64,000 nt of DNA from Oceanicaulis sp. (GCA_040112665.1 CP157796.1:2257501-2321500); one strand, 5' to 3'. Counted from the first letter of the stretch, positions 18,444 to 26,421 are shown. Made by a program: numbers and translations. The notes: generated from the letters alone by a model not told the origin.

Positions 18444-19531
18444 ACCCAGCCCTCGTAGGAGCGGCTGGCGCGCGAGCCCAGGCCGGTGAGGATCTCATAG
18501 GGCAGGGTGCTTGCGATCTCCGCGACGGCGTCCAGGTCCTCGCCCAGGAACACCGCAGGCGCGCCTGCGCGTGCGGCGCTTTCGCAATCGGTCACGTCCA
18601 GCACGATCAGATCCATCGATACCCGGCCCAGTATGGGCGCCTTCACCCCGTCTATGCGGGCGTATCCTGAGCCTGAGAGCGCGCGCGGCAACCCGTCCGC
18701 GTAGCCTGCGGCCACAGTCGCGGCCAGCCGTGGCCGGTCCGCCACATAGGCCGCGCCGTAGCCGACCGGATCGCCGGGCTCCAGCGCGCGCAGCTGCAGG
18801 ATCGGCGCTTCGAGCCTGACGACCGGTTTCAGGCCGTGCTCTTCGCCGGGCGTCGCAGTCGCGCCGTAAAGCCCGATCCCGGGCCGGGTGAGATCGAAAT
18901 GATAGGCCTCCCCCAGCCGCACGCCGCCGGTGTTCGACAGGCTGCGGCGCACGCCGGGGAATCGCGCTGAAATCTCGGCGAAAGCGTCGCGCTGGCGGGC
19001 GTTCATGTCCGTGCCGGCGTCTTCAGAGCAGGACAGATGGCTCATCACCAGGCGCAGGTCGAGCGCGTCGATCTGCGCGGCGGTGAGCGCTGCGGCGGCT
19101 TCTGGGTCGACGCCCAGCCGGTTCATCCCGGTGTCGATATGAAGCGCGCAAGGACCGGAGGGATCGGGCGCGAACTCGGCGAGATCGGCCTCGGAGTTGA
19201 GGATCGCGCCCAGCCGCTCGGCGGCGTAGAGGTTCCGTAGATCGGCGCGATAGCCGTTGAACACCCAGATCTCCGCCTCCCCGCCGCCCAGCGCGCGGCG
19301 CAGCTCCGCGCCCTCTTCGGGCGTCGCGACGAAGAACGTCCGGCAGCCTTCGCGCACCAGCCGCCTGGCGACCGCCGCCGCGCCGAGCCCGTAGGCCTGC
19401 GCCTTGACCACTGCTGCGGTCTCCGCGCCGGGCGCGTTGCGCGCCAGGCTCTGATAATTGGCGGCGAGATTGTCGAGATCGATCACCAGGCGCGGGGAGA
19501 TGCGCGGGTCGGGCGTGAAGGCGTCGGTCAT
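18440..19531 (-). CDS. alr: Alanine racemase
   Basis: Pyridoxal-phosphate enzyme that makes D-alanine for peptidoglycan. The 363-residue form starts at the ATG at 19529-19531 (MTDAFTPDPRISPRLVIDL). The PLP lysine lies in AAVVKAQAYGLGA, a slight variant of the usual VVKA(N/D)AYG motif. The second catalytic residue is the Tyr in GYGAAYVADRP, and a conserved HIDTGMNRLG segment is present. Upstream is a 166-base divergent region shared with an ECF sigma gene. It is the first gene before mlaE and mlaF. Confidence 0.95.
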   Translation of the reverse strand: MTDAFTPDPRISPRLVIDLDNLAANYQSLARNAPGAETAAVVKAQAYGLGAAAVARRLVREGCRTFFVATPEEGAELRRALGGGEAEIWVFNGYRADLRNLYAAERLGAILNSEADLAEFAPDPSGPCALHIDTGMNRLGVDPEAAAALTAAQIDALDLRLVMSHLSCSEDAGTDMNARQRDAFAEISARFPGVRRSLSNTGGVRLGEAYHFDLTRPGIGLYGATATPGEEHGLKPVVRLEAPILQLRALEPGDPVGYGAAYVADRPRLAATVAAGYADGLPRALSGSGYARIDGVKAPILGRVSMDLIVLDVTDCESAARAGAPAVFLGEDLDAVAEIASTLPYEILTGLGSRASRSYEGWV

Positions 19532-19697
19532 GAAATCCTTCGCTGAGGCGGCGTCGGGCCAGATATGGCCCATTCGAGCCCGTTCGTCGCCCCCTGCGGG
19601 CTGTTTGACGCCCGGCCGCGAAGAAAAGTTCGTCCTCGATTGAACCGGATCGGCGGCGCAGCGCACCTTGATACCGTAACCGAGCCGGAGCGAACCC

Positions 19698-20252
19698 TTG
19701 GCGGATCGACATCTCGACCGGGCGCTTGACGCCTATCTCGCCGCCGCAGCGCGCGCCGGCGACCAGACCGCGCAGCGCGATCTGGTCAAACGCTGGCAGC
19801 CGCGCCTGAGCGCCCACGCCTGGCGTCTGCTGGGCGAGGCCGACGCTGCGCGCGACGTGGTGCAGGAGGCCTGGGCGCGCATCGTGCCGGGGCTGGGCCG
19901 TCTTAAGGACGACTACGCCTTTCCCGCCTTCGCCTACCAGATCGTCACCCGCTGCTGCGCCGCCGCGATCGCTGACAAGCGGCGGCGGCGGGCGCTGGGC
20001 GAGGCGGTCGCCGCCGAGCCTGAACCCGAGACCGCCGACCCTGACCGGGCGGCCGATCTCGACCGGACGCGCCGCGCCGTCGCTGCGCTTCCGGCCGATC
20101 AGCGCGCCGCGATCGCGCTGTTTCATTTCGAAGGATTGAGCGTGGCGGAGACCGCCGCCGCGCTCGACGTGCCGGCGGGCACGATCAAGACCCGCCTCAT
20201 GCACGCGCGGCTGAAGCTGCGCGCGATGCTTCAAGGAGGAGCAGATGAGTAA
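19698..20252 (+). CDS. ECF-type RNA polymerase sigma factor (cassette 2)
   Basis: 184-residue sigma factor with region 2 (ARDVVQEAWARIVPGL, about residues 56-71) and region 4 (LPADQRAAIALFHFEGLSVA then VPAGTIKTRLMHARLKLR). The linker between them is Glu/Pro rich. The start is a TTG at 19698 with GAGCC/GAGCG upstream; no better start is visible. It overlaps the DUF6768 gene by 8 bases, implying coupling. The cassette stands on the plus strand between alr and dnaB, both on the minus strand, and so looks like an insertion into a conserved gene order. Confidence 0.92.
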   Translation: MADRHLDRALDAYLAAAARAGDQTAQRDLVKRWQPRLSAHAWRLLGEADAARDVVQEAWARIVPGLGRLKDDYAFPAFAYQIVTRCCAAAIADKRRRRALGEAVAAEPEPETADPDRAADLDRTRRAVAALPADQRAAIALFHFEGLSVAETAAALDVPAGTIKTRLMHARLKLRAMLQGGADE

Positions 20253-20637
20253 CAACCTCGACCGCATGATCGACCGGGCGCTGGAAGAAGAGCGCCGCGC
20301 GCCAGAAAGCGTGTTCGGCCACGAGCCGGGCCATTTCGAAGTCGGCCTGTCGCTGTTCAAGGGACCGCGCGGCTGGGTCCATCTGATCATGATGGCGGCG
20401 CAGACCCTGATGTTTGTCGCGGGCGTCTTTTTCGCCTGGCGCTTCTTTCAGGCCGGCGATCCGCTGACCGCGCTCAAGACCGGCCTGCCGGCCGCGACGC
20501 TTCTGATCCTGTCGCTGATCACGAAGACCGCGCTGACGCCGTTCATGGCGGAAAACCGGCTGCTTCTGGAGATGCGGCGGCTGGAGCTTCGCGTCGAACG
20601 GCTGCGGGCTGAGCTGGGGCGCGGAGAGGGGGCGTGA
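20245..20637 (+). CDS. DUF6768-like membrane protein (ECF cassette 2)
   Basis: 130-residue protein beginning MSNNLDRMIDRALEEE, a pattern I associate with DUF6768 proteins that follow ECF sigma genes. Two helices (HLIMMAAQTLMFVAGVFFAW and a second around ATLLILSLITKTAL) form a hairpin, with a C-terminal amphipathic, likely coiled-coil segment LLLEMRRLELRVERLRAELG. The soluble N-terminus could bind the sigma factor. AAGGAGGAG precedes the ATG inside the sigma gene. The anti-sigma role is inferred from context, not shown. Confidence 0.75.
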   Translation: MSNNLDRMIDRALEEERRAPESVFGHEPGHFEVGLSLFKGPRGWVHLIMMAAQTLMFVAGVFFAWRFFQAGDPLTALKTGLPAATLLILSLITKTALTPFMAENRLLLEMRRLELRVERLRAELGRGEGA

Positions 20638-20942
20638 TGCGCGGCGCGTTCCGCTTCGCAGGATGGCTGGCCGCAGCCGGCGCGCTCGCCGATCTCGCCG
20701 CGCTGGGCTGGCTGCTCGCCGCGGGACTGGCCTTCGAGGCGCCGCTCGCCAGGTTTCTGGCGAGCGGGCCGTCGATGCTCGACGCGGCCGGCGCCGGGCT
20801 GTCTTTGATCCTGCCCGAGCCTGTGTGGCGCGAGGTCGCCGGCTGGCCGGCGGGGCCGCTCTTCGCCTGCCGCGCCGCAGGGCTCGCCGCGCTTGCGCTG
20901 GTGCTGCTGACCGCTACTCGTAGCCGCTCTGCTGATAGCTGA
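20637..20942 (+). CDS. Small membrane protein ending ECF cassette 2
   Basis: 101-residue hydrophobic protein with two likely helices (FAGWLAAAGALADLAALGWL and ACRAAGLAALALVLLTA). The ATG overlaps the preceding stop (TGATG); a GTG one codon earlier is the alternative start. Its last 29 bases run into the 3' end of dnaB on the other strand. I do not recognise the family. Being coupled to the two genes before it suggests a shared function. Confidence 0.6.
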   Translation: MRGAFRFAGWLAAAGALADLAALGWLLAAGLAFEAPLARFLASGPSMLDAAGAGLSLILPEPVWREVAGWPAGPLFACRAAGLAALALVLLTATRSRSADS

Positions 20943-22398
20943 GATCGAGATCGGAGAACTTGGTGCGTTCGGGATCGAAGGCGACCTTCACCGAGCCGAT
21001 GGGACCGTGGCGTTGCTTGCCGATGATGACGTCGGCCTGGTTCCTGATCTCGCGCATCTCGTCTTCCCATTTGAGATGCTCTTCGGTGCCTTCCTTCGGC
21101 TCCAGGCGCTCCAGGTAATAGCTTTCGCGGTAGACGAACATGACCACGTCGGCGTCCTGCTCGATCGAGCCTGATTCCCGGAGGTCGGAGAGCTGGGGCT
21201 TCTTGTCGTCGCGCTGTTCGACCTGGCGGGAGAGCTGGGACAGGGCGATGACCGGAACGTTGAGCTCCTTGGCCAGCGATTTCAGCGCCTGGGTGACTTC
21301 GGAGATCTCCTGCACCCGGCTGTCGGACTTGCCCGAGCCGGTGACCAGCTGCAGGTAGTCGACCACGATGCAGTCGAGGCCCTTCTGGCGCTTCAGGCGC
21401 CGCGCGCGGGCGGTCAGCGCGCCGATCGAGATGCCGCCGGTGTCGTCGATATAAAGCGGGATCTGATTGATCTCGGCGACCGCGTCGCGGATGTCCTCGA
21501 ACTGGGCCGCGTCGATCTTGCCCTGGCGGATGTGATAGCTCGAAATGCCTGAATAGTCGGCGATCAGACGGGTGGCGAGCTGCTCTCGGCTCATCTCCAG
21601 CGAGAAGAAGGCGACCACGCCGCCGTCCACCGTCTTGCGGACCCCGTCAGAACTTTCCTCGGCGCGATAGGCCTTGGCGACGGAGAAGGCGATGTTGGTC
21701 GCGAGCGAGGTCTTACCCATGGAGGGGCGGCCCGCCAGAATGATCAGGTCTGACCGGTGCAGGCCGCCGAGCTTGGCGTCCAGCGTCTTCAGGCCGGTCG
21801 AAATGCCCGAAAGGCCGCTGCCGCGCTGATAGGCGGCCGAGGCCATGGCGACGGATTCCTCCAGCGCCTCGTGGAAGGGACGCAGGGTTTTCTGCGTGCC
21901 GCCGGTCTCGGCCAGCGCGAACAGGGCGCGCTCGGTGTTTTCCAGCACTGCGGTGGCCGGGATTCCGTCCACCGAACCGATAGCGTTATGGGCGACTTCC
22001 TCGCCGAACCTGATGAGCTGGCGGCGCAGGGCGAGATCGTAGATCAGCCGGCCGTATTCCGCGGCGGAAGAGGATTCCGGCGCCTCGCGCATCAGGTCGG
22101 CCAGGTAAACCGGCCCGCCGATCTCGGCCATGCCGGGATCGCGCTCGAACTTGCTTTTGAGGACCACCGCATCGGCCAGCGAGCCGCCGATGATCAGCTG
22201 GGCGGCCGCCTCGTAGATGCGGCCGTGCAGGGGATCGTAGAAATGGTCGGGCTTCAGCCAGTCGCCGACGCGCTGATAGACCTCGTTGTCGAACAGCATC
22301 GCGCCGAGCAGCGCCTGCTCGGCCTCGATATTGTGCGGCGGGGCGTGCGGATCGGTCTCGGCGTCAGGGCCGGAGTCGTGAAGGGGATCGGCTGTCAT
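20914..22398 (-). CDS. dnaB: Replicative DNA helicase DnaB
   Basis: Hexameric helicase that unwinds DNA at the replication fork. 494 residues: an N-terminal domain starting at about residue 22 (HNIEAEQALLGAMLF), a linker, and a RecA-type core with Walker A GRPSMGKTS, Walker B CIVVDYLQL and the SQLSRQVE and RESGSIEQDADVV motifs. No intein interrupts it. The long acidic N-terminal lead (about 20 residues before the conserved part) is unremarkable. It is followed on its 3' side by the convergent ECF cassette 2. Confidence 0.97.
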   Translation of the reverse strand: MTADPLHDSGPDAETDPHAPPHNIEAEQALLGAMLFDNEVYQRVGDWLKPDHFYDPLHGRIYEAAAQLIIGGSLADAVVLKSKFERDPGMAEIGGPVYLADLMREAPESSSAAEYGRLIYDLALRRQLIRFGEEVAHNAIGSVDGIPATAVLENTERALFALAETGGTQKTLRPFHEALEESVAMASAAYQRGSGLSGISTGLKTLDAKLGGLHRSDLIILAGRPSMGKTSLATNIAFSVAKAYRAEESSDGVRKTVDGGVVAFFSLEMSREQLATRLIADYSGISSYHIRQGKIDAAQFEDIRDAVAEINQIPLYIDDTGGISIGALTARARRLKRQKGLDCIVVDYLQLVTGSGKSDSRVQEISEVTQALKSLAKELNVPVIALSQLSRQVEQRDDKKPQLSDLRESGSIEQDADVVMFVYRESYYLERLEPKEGTEEHLKWEDEMREIRNQADVIIGKQRHGPIGSVKVAFDPERTKFSDLDLSYQQSGYE

Positions 22399-22464
22399 GG
22401 GGCTGTGCTTAGCAGAGCCGTGACGGCGAATGCAGACTTGAATTCCGTGAGCGCTGAGTTTCGC

Positions 22465-22574
22465 GTTTCCACAGGTGGATGTGGAAAACCCCGAAGCGCC
22501 TTCAGCCGCCGCGATCTAGCCCGCAGAGGCGAAGCGGCGGCTGAGGCGAGGGCGATTCGCGAGGCTGTGGAAAA
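22465..22574. promoter_or_regulatory. Cluster of DnaA-box-like 9-mers upstream of dnaB
   Basis: TGTGGAAAA occurs at 22480-22488 and 22566-22574; its complement TTTTCCACA differs from the DnaA box TTATCCACA at one position. An opposing GTTTCCACA at 22465-22473 forms an inverted pair with the first. The 22566 copy also lies in a GGCTGT/ACAGCC hairpin just after the neighbouring gene's stop. The cluster fills the gap in front of dnaB and may regulate it; binding is untested. Confidence 0.4.
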
Positions 22575-22584
22575 ACAGCCGCGC

Positions 22585-23244
22585 TCAGTTTTTCAGACGG
22601 ATCCGGCCGGCCTCATAAAGGCTCCGGCAGTCGGTCGCGTCCTTGAAGCGATGGTCGTCATTAAGCGTGATACCGAGCCATTCGTCGTCGCCGGTGAAGC
22701 GCGTGTCGTCGCACTCGCCGTCATTCGCCCAGGTGCTCGTGTCGTCACCGAAATTGATGCCGCCGTCGTCGTCCGCACCCAGGGCGGTGCGCACATACTC
22801 CGGATAGTTGCCGGCGATATTTGCGAAGACGGTGAAGTTCAGCGTCAGGTTCTCGAAGGTCTGACCGTGATCGAGGATGAGATAGCGCGTGACGTACACC
22901 GCGCCGTCGCTTCTTACAGCCGAGATCGCGGCGTAGCGAACGGAGAACCCGTTGACGACGTCAAGCGAGGGCGGCGAATCGAACTGCGCAATGAGATTCA
23001 TTCCGGTGCAATCGCCGTCCGTGCAGCTCGTCCCAAAGGCGGTCGCGTTAAGCCCGTCGGGCGTCCGGAACTGCACGGTGGGCAGGGCGGCGTCGCCGCC
23101 TACGACCTCGTAGCCGGCCGCTTCGACCAGCCGTTCCATGTCGGCGTGCCGGACGCTGGTCAGAAGTTCCTGCGCCTGGGCGGCCGTAGCGGCGCCGGCT
23201 GCAAGCGCGGCGGCTAGAACGCCGGATTTGATTAAGTACGACAT
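22585..23244 (-). CDS. Secreted YbjN-like protein with Cys/Asp-rich C-terminal motif
   Basis: 219 residues with a clear signal peptide (LIKSGVLAAALAAGAATAAQ, cleaved near AQA). The middle part (about residues 30-140) resembles YbjN-type domains: AGYEVVGGDAALPTVQFRT, then a paired-Cys loop TSCTDGDCTG. A separate C-terminal module reads STWANDGECDDTRF, then DATDCRSLYEAG; I recall WANDGECDDPRF-type modules recurring in secreted alphaproteobacterial proteins. Function is unknown. It may be periplasmic and disulfide-bonded (four Cys). Located between rplI and dnaB, it seems to be transcribed alone. Confidence 0.75.
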   Translation of the reverse strand: MSYLIKSGVLAAALAAGAATAAQAQELLTSVRHADMERLVEAAGYEVVGGDAALPTVQFRTPDGLNATAFGTSCTDGDCTGMNLIAQFDSPPSLDVVNGFSVRYAAISAVRSDGAVYVTRYLILDHGQTFENLTLNFTVFANIAGNYPEYVRTALGADDDGGINFGDDTSTWANDGECDDTRFTGDDEWLGITLNDDHRFKDATDCRSLYEAGRIRLKN

Positions 23245-23326
23245 GCGTGGGACCCCCAGAAAATGGATGCAGGATCAGTACACTGCGCCCATCACACTGG
23301 ATAATGCAAATTCCCCGCGACGCCGG

Positions 23327-23815
23327 TTATGAAGGCCCCGGCGGCCTGCCGAGCGCCAGTCGCATCCGGTGGTTTTCCATCGCCACGCCGTTCGGGCGAA
23401 CGGTCTGCGTGGCGATCAGCGTCCAGCCGCGCTTTTCGAAGAAGCGGCGCGCGATATGGCTCGCCTGCACGGTGAGCGTTTCAAGCCCGCGCCGACGCGC
23501 CTCCGCGATGACCCCGTCATACAGGCGGCCCGCTAGGCCGTCGCCCTTCCGGTCCGGCCTGACATAGGCGAAGTCGATCTCGCCCTTAGCGGTCAGCGTG
23601 AAGAATCCGGCCGGGCCTGCCGCATCCTGGGCCATGACGATCCACTGCCCTCTCAGCCGCTCGGCCATCTCCGCTGCACTCCGTGGCGCAGGTGACCATG
23701 CGGCCTGCTGTTCCGGCGTGTAGGCGCCGGCGGCGCCCTCGTGCACGGCGTGGTGAAGCAGCGCGGCGAGCGCGGCCATGTCGCCGCAATGGGCGGTGCG
23801 GATCGTGTCGGTCAT
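23327..23815 (-). CDS. GNAT-family N-acetyltransferase
   Basis: 162-residue acetyltransferase of the GNAT fold. The acetyl-CoA binding motif A is visible as VRPDRKGDGLAGRLYDGVI, followed by LTVQASHIARRFFEKRGW, the conserved beta4-alpha3 region ending in the typical FFEKRGW. Substrate is unknown. The N-terminal segment HHAVHEGAAGAYTPEQQAAW resembles YafP/PhnO-like small-molecule acetyltransferases. It follows the rplI terminator on the same strand and so is probably expressed separately. Confidence 0.88.
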   Translation of the reverse strand: MTDTIRTAHCGDMAALAALLHHAVHEGAAGAYTPEQQAAWSPAPRSAAEMAERLRGQWIVMAQDAAGPAGFFTLTAKGEIDFAYVRPDRKGDGLAGRLYDGVIAEARRRGLETLTVQASHIARRFFEKRGWTLIATQTVRPNGVAMENHRMRLALGRPPGPS

Positions 23816-23835
23816 GGAGCGTGTCTCCCCATAAC

Positions 23836-23864
23836 GAAAACGGGCGGCTCCAAGGAGCCGCCCG
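23836..23864 (-). terminator. Rho-independent terminator of the rpsF-rpsR-rplI operon
   Basis: On the minus strand, GGGCGGCTCC and GGAGCCGCCC form a tight stem with a 2-base centre, followed by GTTTTCG. It begins about 30 bases after the rplI stop codon. Confidence 0.85.
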
Positions 23865-23892
23865 CGATCGTCGTCACGCGATGAAAAGCGGC

Positions 23893-24519
23893 TTACGCCT
23901 GCTCTTCGTCCTCGGACGCTTCTTCGCCTTCGGCGTCTTCGCCGCCTTCGAGGAGCTCTTCGGGCTCCTGGCCGGCTTCGAACAGGGCCGCAGCCTGGGC
24001 TTCGGCCAGGGCGCGGTCTTCCTCGGCGGCGGACTGGATGACGTCCTCGCCTTTGGCCTGACGCTCGGCTTCGTCCTCGGTGCGCGCGACGTTGATCGTC
24101 ACGATGACGTCGACGTCGGGGTGCAGGACGAGGCGAACCTCGTGCAGGCCGAGGGTCTTGATGGCCACGTTGAGGTCGACCATGCCGCGGGTGACCGTCA
24201 GCTGGTCCGAGCTCGCCGCCTCGGCGATGTCGCGGGTGGACACCGAGCCGTAAAGCTGGCCGCTTTCGGACGCCTGACGGATCAGCACGAACTGCGCGCC
24301 GTCCAGGTGCGCGCCCTGCTGGCGGGCTTTCTCGGCACGCTCTTCGTTGAGCTTTTCGAGCGCTTCGCGCTCACGCTCGAAGCGGGCCATGTTGGCTTCG
24401 GTCGCGCGCAGCGCCTTGGCTTGCGGCAGAAGGAAGTTGCGGGCGTAGCCCGGCTTCACGTCCACCACGTCGCCGATGCCGCCGAGCTTGTCGACGCGTT
24501 CGATGAGAACGACTTGCAT
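23893..24519 (-). CDS. rplI: 50S ribosomal protein L9
   Basis: Large-subunit protein that binds 23S rRNA near the L1 stalk and supports translational fidelity. 208 residues: the N-terminal domain MQVVLIERVDKLGGIGDVVD and YARNFLLPQAKAL is diagnostic. Compared with the roughly 150 residues of E. coli L9, it has a long acidic C-terminal tail (Glu/Asp-rich from about residue 165 onward). Such tails occur in related alphaproteobacteria. It is the last gene of the operon, 12 bases after rpsR. Confidence 0.97.
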   Translation of the reverse strand: MQVVLIERVDKLGGIGDVVDVKPGYARNFLLPQAKALRATEANMARFEREREALEKLNEERAEKARQQGAHLDGAQFVLIRQASESGQLYGSVSTRDIAEAASSDQLTVTRGMVDLNVAIKTLGLHEVRLVLHPDVDVIVTINVARTEDEAERQAKGEDVIQSAAEEDRALAEAQAAALFEAGQEPEELLEGGEDAEGEEASEDEEQA

Positions 24520-24531
24520 GGGTCTTCCTCC

Positions 24532-24786
24532 TTAATCGACCGCGTAGGGCAGCAGGGCGAGCACGCGGGCGCGCTTGATGGCGCGGGCGAGTTCACGCTG
24601 CTTCTTGGCGGAAACGGCGGTGATGCGCGACGGCACGATCTTGCCGCGCTCGGACATGTAGCGCTGAAGCAGCTTCACGTCCTTGTAGTCGATCTTCGGC
24701 GCGTTCTCGCCGGAGAACGGGCACACCTTGCGCCGGCGCTGGAAGGCGCGGCGGGCGGGAATGTTGGAAATCGAAAGGTCGGCCAT
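24532..24786 (-). CDS. rpsR: 30S ribosomal protein S18
   Basis: Small-subunit protein that forms a heterodimer with S6 on the platform of the 30S subunit. The 84 residues include the conserved [37 protein letters not shown] and basic [18 protein letters not shown] segments. It lies between rpsF and rplI, with nine bases from rpsF. Confidence 0.98.
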   Translation of the reverse strand: MADLSISNIPARRAFQRRRKVCPFSGENAPKIDYKDVKLLQRYMSERGKIVPSRITAVSAKKQRELARAIKRARVLALLPYAVD

Positions 24787-24795
24787 GTCGTCCTC

Positions 24796-25191
24796 CTAGC
24801 GCCGGTCGCCACGGTCGCCGCGATCGCCACGATCGGGGCGGTCGCCGCGGTCGCGACGCTTGCGGTCGTCGCCCTTTTTCAGGATCGCGCTGGGCTCTTC
24901 GGTCAGCTCGTCCACCTTCACCGTCATGTGACGCATGACGTCGTCGGCGTATTTCTGCTTGTAATCGAGGGCCTCGAGGACGGCGTTGTCCGCCTCCATG
25001 TCCAGATAGCCGTAATGGCCTTTCCGGTTCTTGCTGACCCGGTAGGCGAGCGTGCGCAGACCCCAGTACTCGGTCTTGTTCACCTTGCCGCCTTTTTCCT
25101 CGACGAGGGCTTTGAGCTCCTCGATCGCAGATTCCATCTGCGCCGGAGACACGTCCGGACGCGCGATGAACACGTGCTCGTACTTGTTCAT
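24796..25191 (-). CDS. rpsF: 30S ribosomal protein S6
   Basis: Partner of S18 on the 30S platform. The 131-residue form starts at the ATG at 25189-25191 (MNKYEHVFIARPDVS), with AAGGGA about 11 bases upstream; the frame's upstream extension is leader sequence. The fold motif KVNKTEYWGLRTLAYRVSKN is conserved. The C-terminus carries a charged tail of RGD/RPD-like repeats (Asp-Arg rich, about 22 residues), likely disordered. First gene of the rpsF-rpsR-rplI operon. Confidence 0.97.
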   Translation of the reverse strand: MNKYEHVFIARPDVSPAQMESAIEELKALVEEKGGKVNKTEYWGLRTLAYRVSKNRKGHYGYLDMEADNAVLEALDYKQKYADDVMRHMTVKVDELTEEPSAILKKGDDRKRRDRGDRPDRGDRGDRGDRR

Positions 25192-25203
25192 TAGACTTTT
25201 CGT

Positions 25204-25217
25204 CCCTTCGGTTAGGG
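25204..25217 (-). promoter_or_regulatory. rpsF leader hairpin covering the ribosome binding site
   Basis: In the minus-strand leader, CCCTAACCGAAGGG can form a four-base stem with loop AACCGA. Its 3' arm overlaps the only purine-rich ribosome binding site (AAGGGA) of rpsF. The loop contains CCGA; S6:S18 complexes are known to bind CCG-containing elements in rpsF leaders of other bacteria. A feedback element is possible, but the stem is short. Confidence 0.4.
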
Positions 25218-25330
25218 CTGCGGCGCTGACGGTTCGAAGGGCCGGACCGCCCGCGTCGGTTCCCTCGATCCCCGCCCGGCCAAAGCCGGAACGGACCACG
25301 GACGAGGGACCGCAGCCGGTGAAGGCGCGG

Positions 25331-25359
25331 GCTATACGCCAAAGGGGCGGGCGGGGCAA
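25331..25359 (-). promoter_or_regulatory. Promoter of the rpsF operon
   Basis: On the minus strand TTGCCC (-35, 25354-25359) and TATAGC (-10, 25331-25336) are spaced by exactly 17 bases. The predicted leader is about 135 bases and contains a CCCTCG/CGAGGG stem with an inner CCGGC/GCCGG hairpin before the ribosome binding site. Confidence 0.6.
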
Positions 25360-25424
25360 GGCTGTACAACGTGCTGGGCGCCTCGCATCATAGCCTCATC
25401 GACACGTGCGCGAGAGGGGACGAC

Positions 25425-26360
25425 ATGACGGACTGGCCCGCTATTCCCTATGACCGGTTTCGCGCCACCGGCGCGTCGCTGCACATGTGGCTGCAGATCG
25501 CCGGCAAGCTTCGCCTCGCCATGGCGCCTTGGCTCAATCATTCCTGGCATGCGACGTTTTATGTGAACGCCCGCGGCCTGAGCAGCGGGTTCATACCCGG
25601 GGCCGGGCGCGGCCATGAAGTCGTGTTCGACTTTGTCGATCATCGTCTTGAAGTCCTGTCCACCCATGGCGAACGCAGCGGGTTCAAGCTCGCGCCGATG
25701 AGCGTCGCCGACTTCCGCGAGCGATTTATCGACGCCATCGAGCCTCATTGCGGTTCGGTCGACATGCATGGGGCGCCGAACGAGGTGCCGGACGCGACGC
25801 CGTTCGCAGAGCAGACCGAAATGGGCGCGTACGATCCGGCCGCGGCGCACGACTTCTGGCTGGCGCTCACACGGATCGCGCCCGTGTTCGAGACGTTCAG
25901 ATCCGGCTTCTTGGGCAAGTCGAGCCCGGTGCATCTGTTCTGGGGGAGCCTCGATCTTGCTGTAACGCGCTTTTCGGGGCGGCGTGCGCCGCTCCATCCT
26001 GGCGGATTTCCGGCCTTGCCCGATGCGGTGACGCAAGAAGCCTATTCGCACGAGGTGAGCTCAGCCGGTTTCTGGGCGGGCGGGGGCGGGCTCGATGAGG
26101 CGGCGTTCTACGCCTACGCCTACCCGACGCCGGACGGGTTCAGGAACGCTGAGGTGGCGCCGGAGGCCGCCTATTGGCTCGATGCGCTCGGAGAGTTCGT
26201 ACTGCCCTATGAAGCGGTGCGGTCGGCCCCCGACCCGGAGGCGGCGTTGCTGGCGTTTCTCACCTCGACCTATGCAGCAGCCGCCGATCTGGGCGCATGG
26301 GGCCGGGCGGCGCTCGAATGCCCCATGGGGATCCCGCGCACGCCGCGTCCGATTTCGTGA
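25425..26360 (+). CDS. DUF5996-family protein
   Basis: 311-residue soluble protein of unknown function, recognised by its N-terminal pattern (WPAIPYDRFRATGASLHMWLQ) and the segments HSWHATFYVNARGLSSG and FVDHRLEV typical of DUF5996. Conserved His, Trp and Glu in SPVHLFWGSLDLAVTRFSGR and in YSHEVSSAGFWAGGG suggest an enzyme or binding fold, but no catalytic assignment is possible. The ATG at 25425 follows AGAGGGGA. It is divergent from rpsF. A methyltransferase gene follows after about 60 bases on the same strand. Confidence 0.85.
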   Translation: MTDWPAIPYDRFRATGASLHMWLQIAGKLRLAMAPWLNHSWHATFYVNARGLSSGFIPGAGRGHEVVFDFVDHRLEVLSTHGERSGFKLAPMSVADFRERFIDAIEPHCGSVDMHGAPNEVPDATPFAEQTEMGAYDPAAAHDFWLALTRIAPVFETFRSGFLGKSSPVHLFWGSLDLAVTRFSGRRAPLHPGGFPALPDAVTQEAYSHEVSSAGFWAGGGGLDEAAFYAYAYPTPDGFRNAEVAPEAAYWLDALGEFVLPYEAVRSAPDPEAALLAFLTSTYAAAADLGAWGRAALECPMGIPRTPRPIS

Positions 26361-26421
26361 GAAAGACCGCTTTGGTGAGCCGGCGGCTGTCCGGCGCTTG
26401 GCGGGCAGACAAGGAGCAACC

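Noticed and set aside
26095..26421. N-terminal extension of the methyltransferase into the DUF5996 gene
   Set aside because: The extension is an out-of-frame shadow of the DUF5996 coding region; AAGGAG with the GTG at 26422 gives a proper start.
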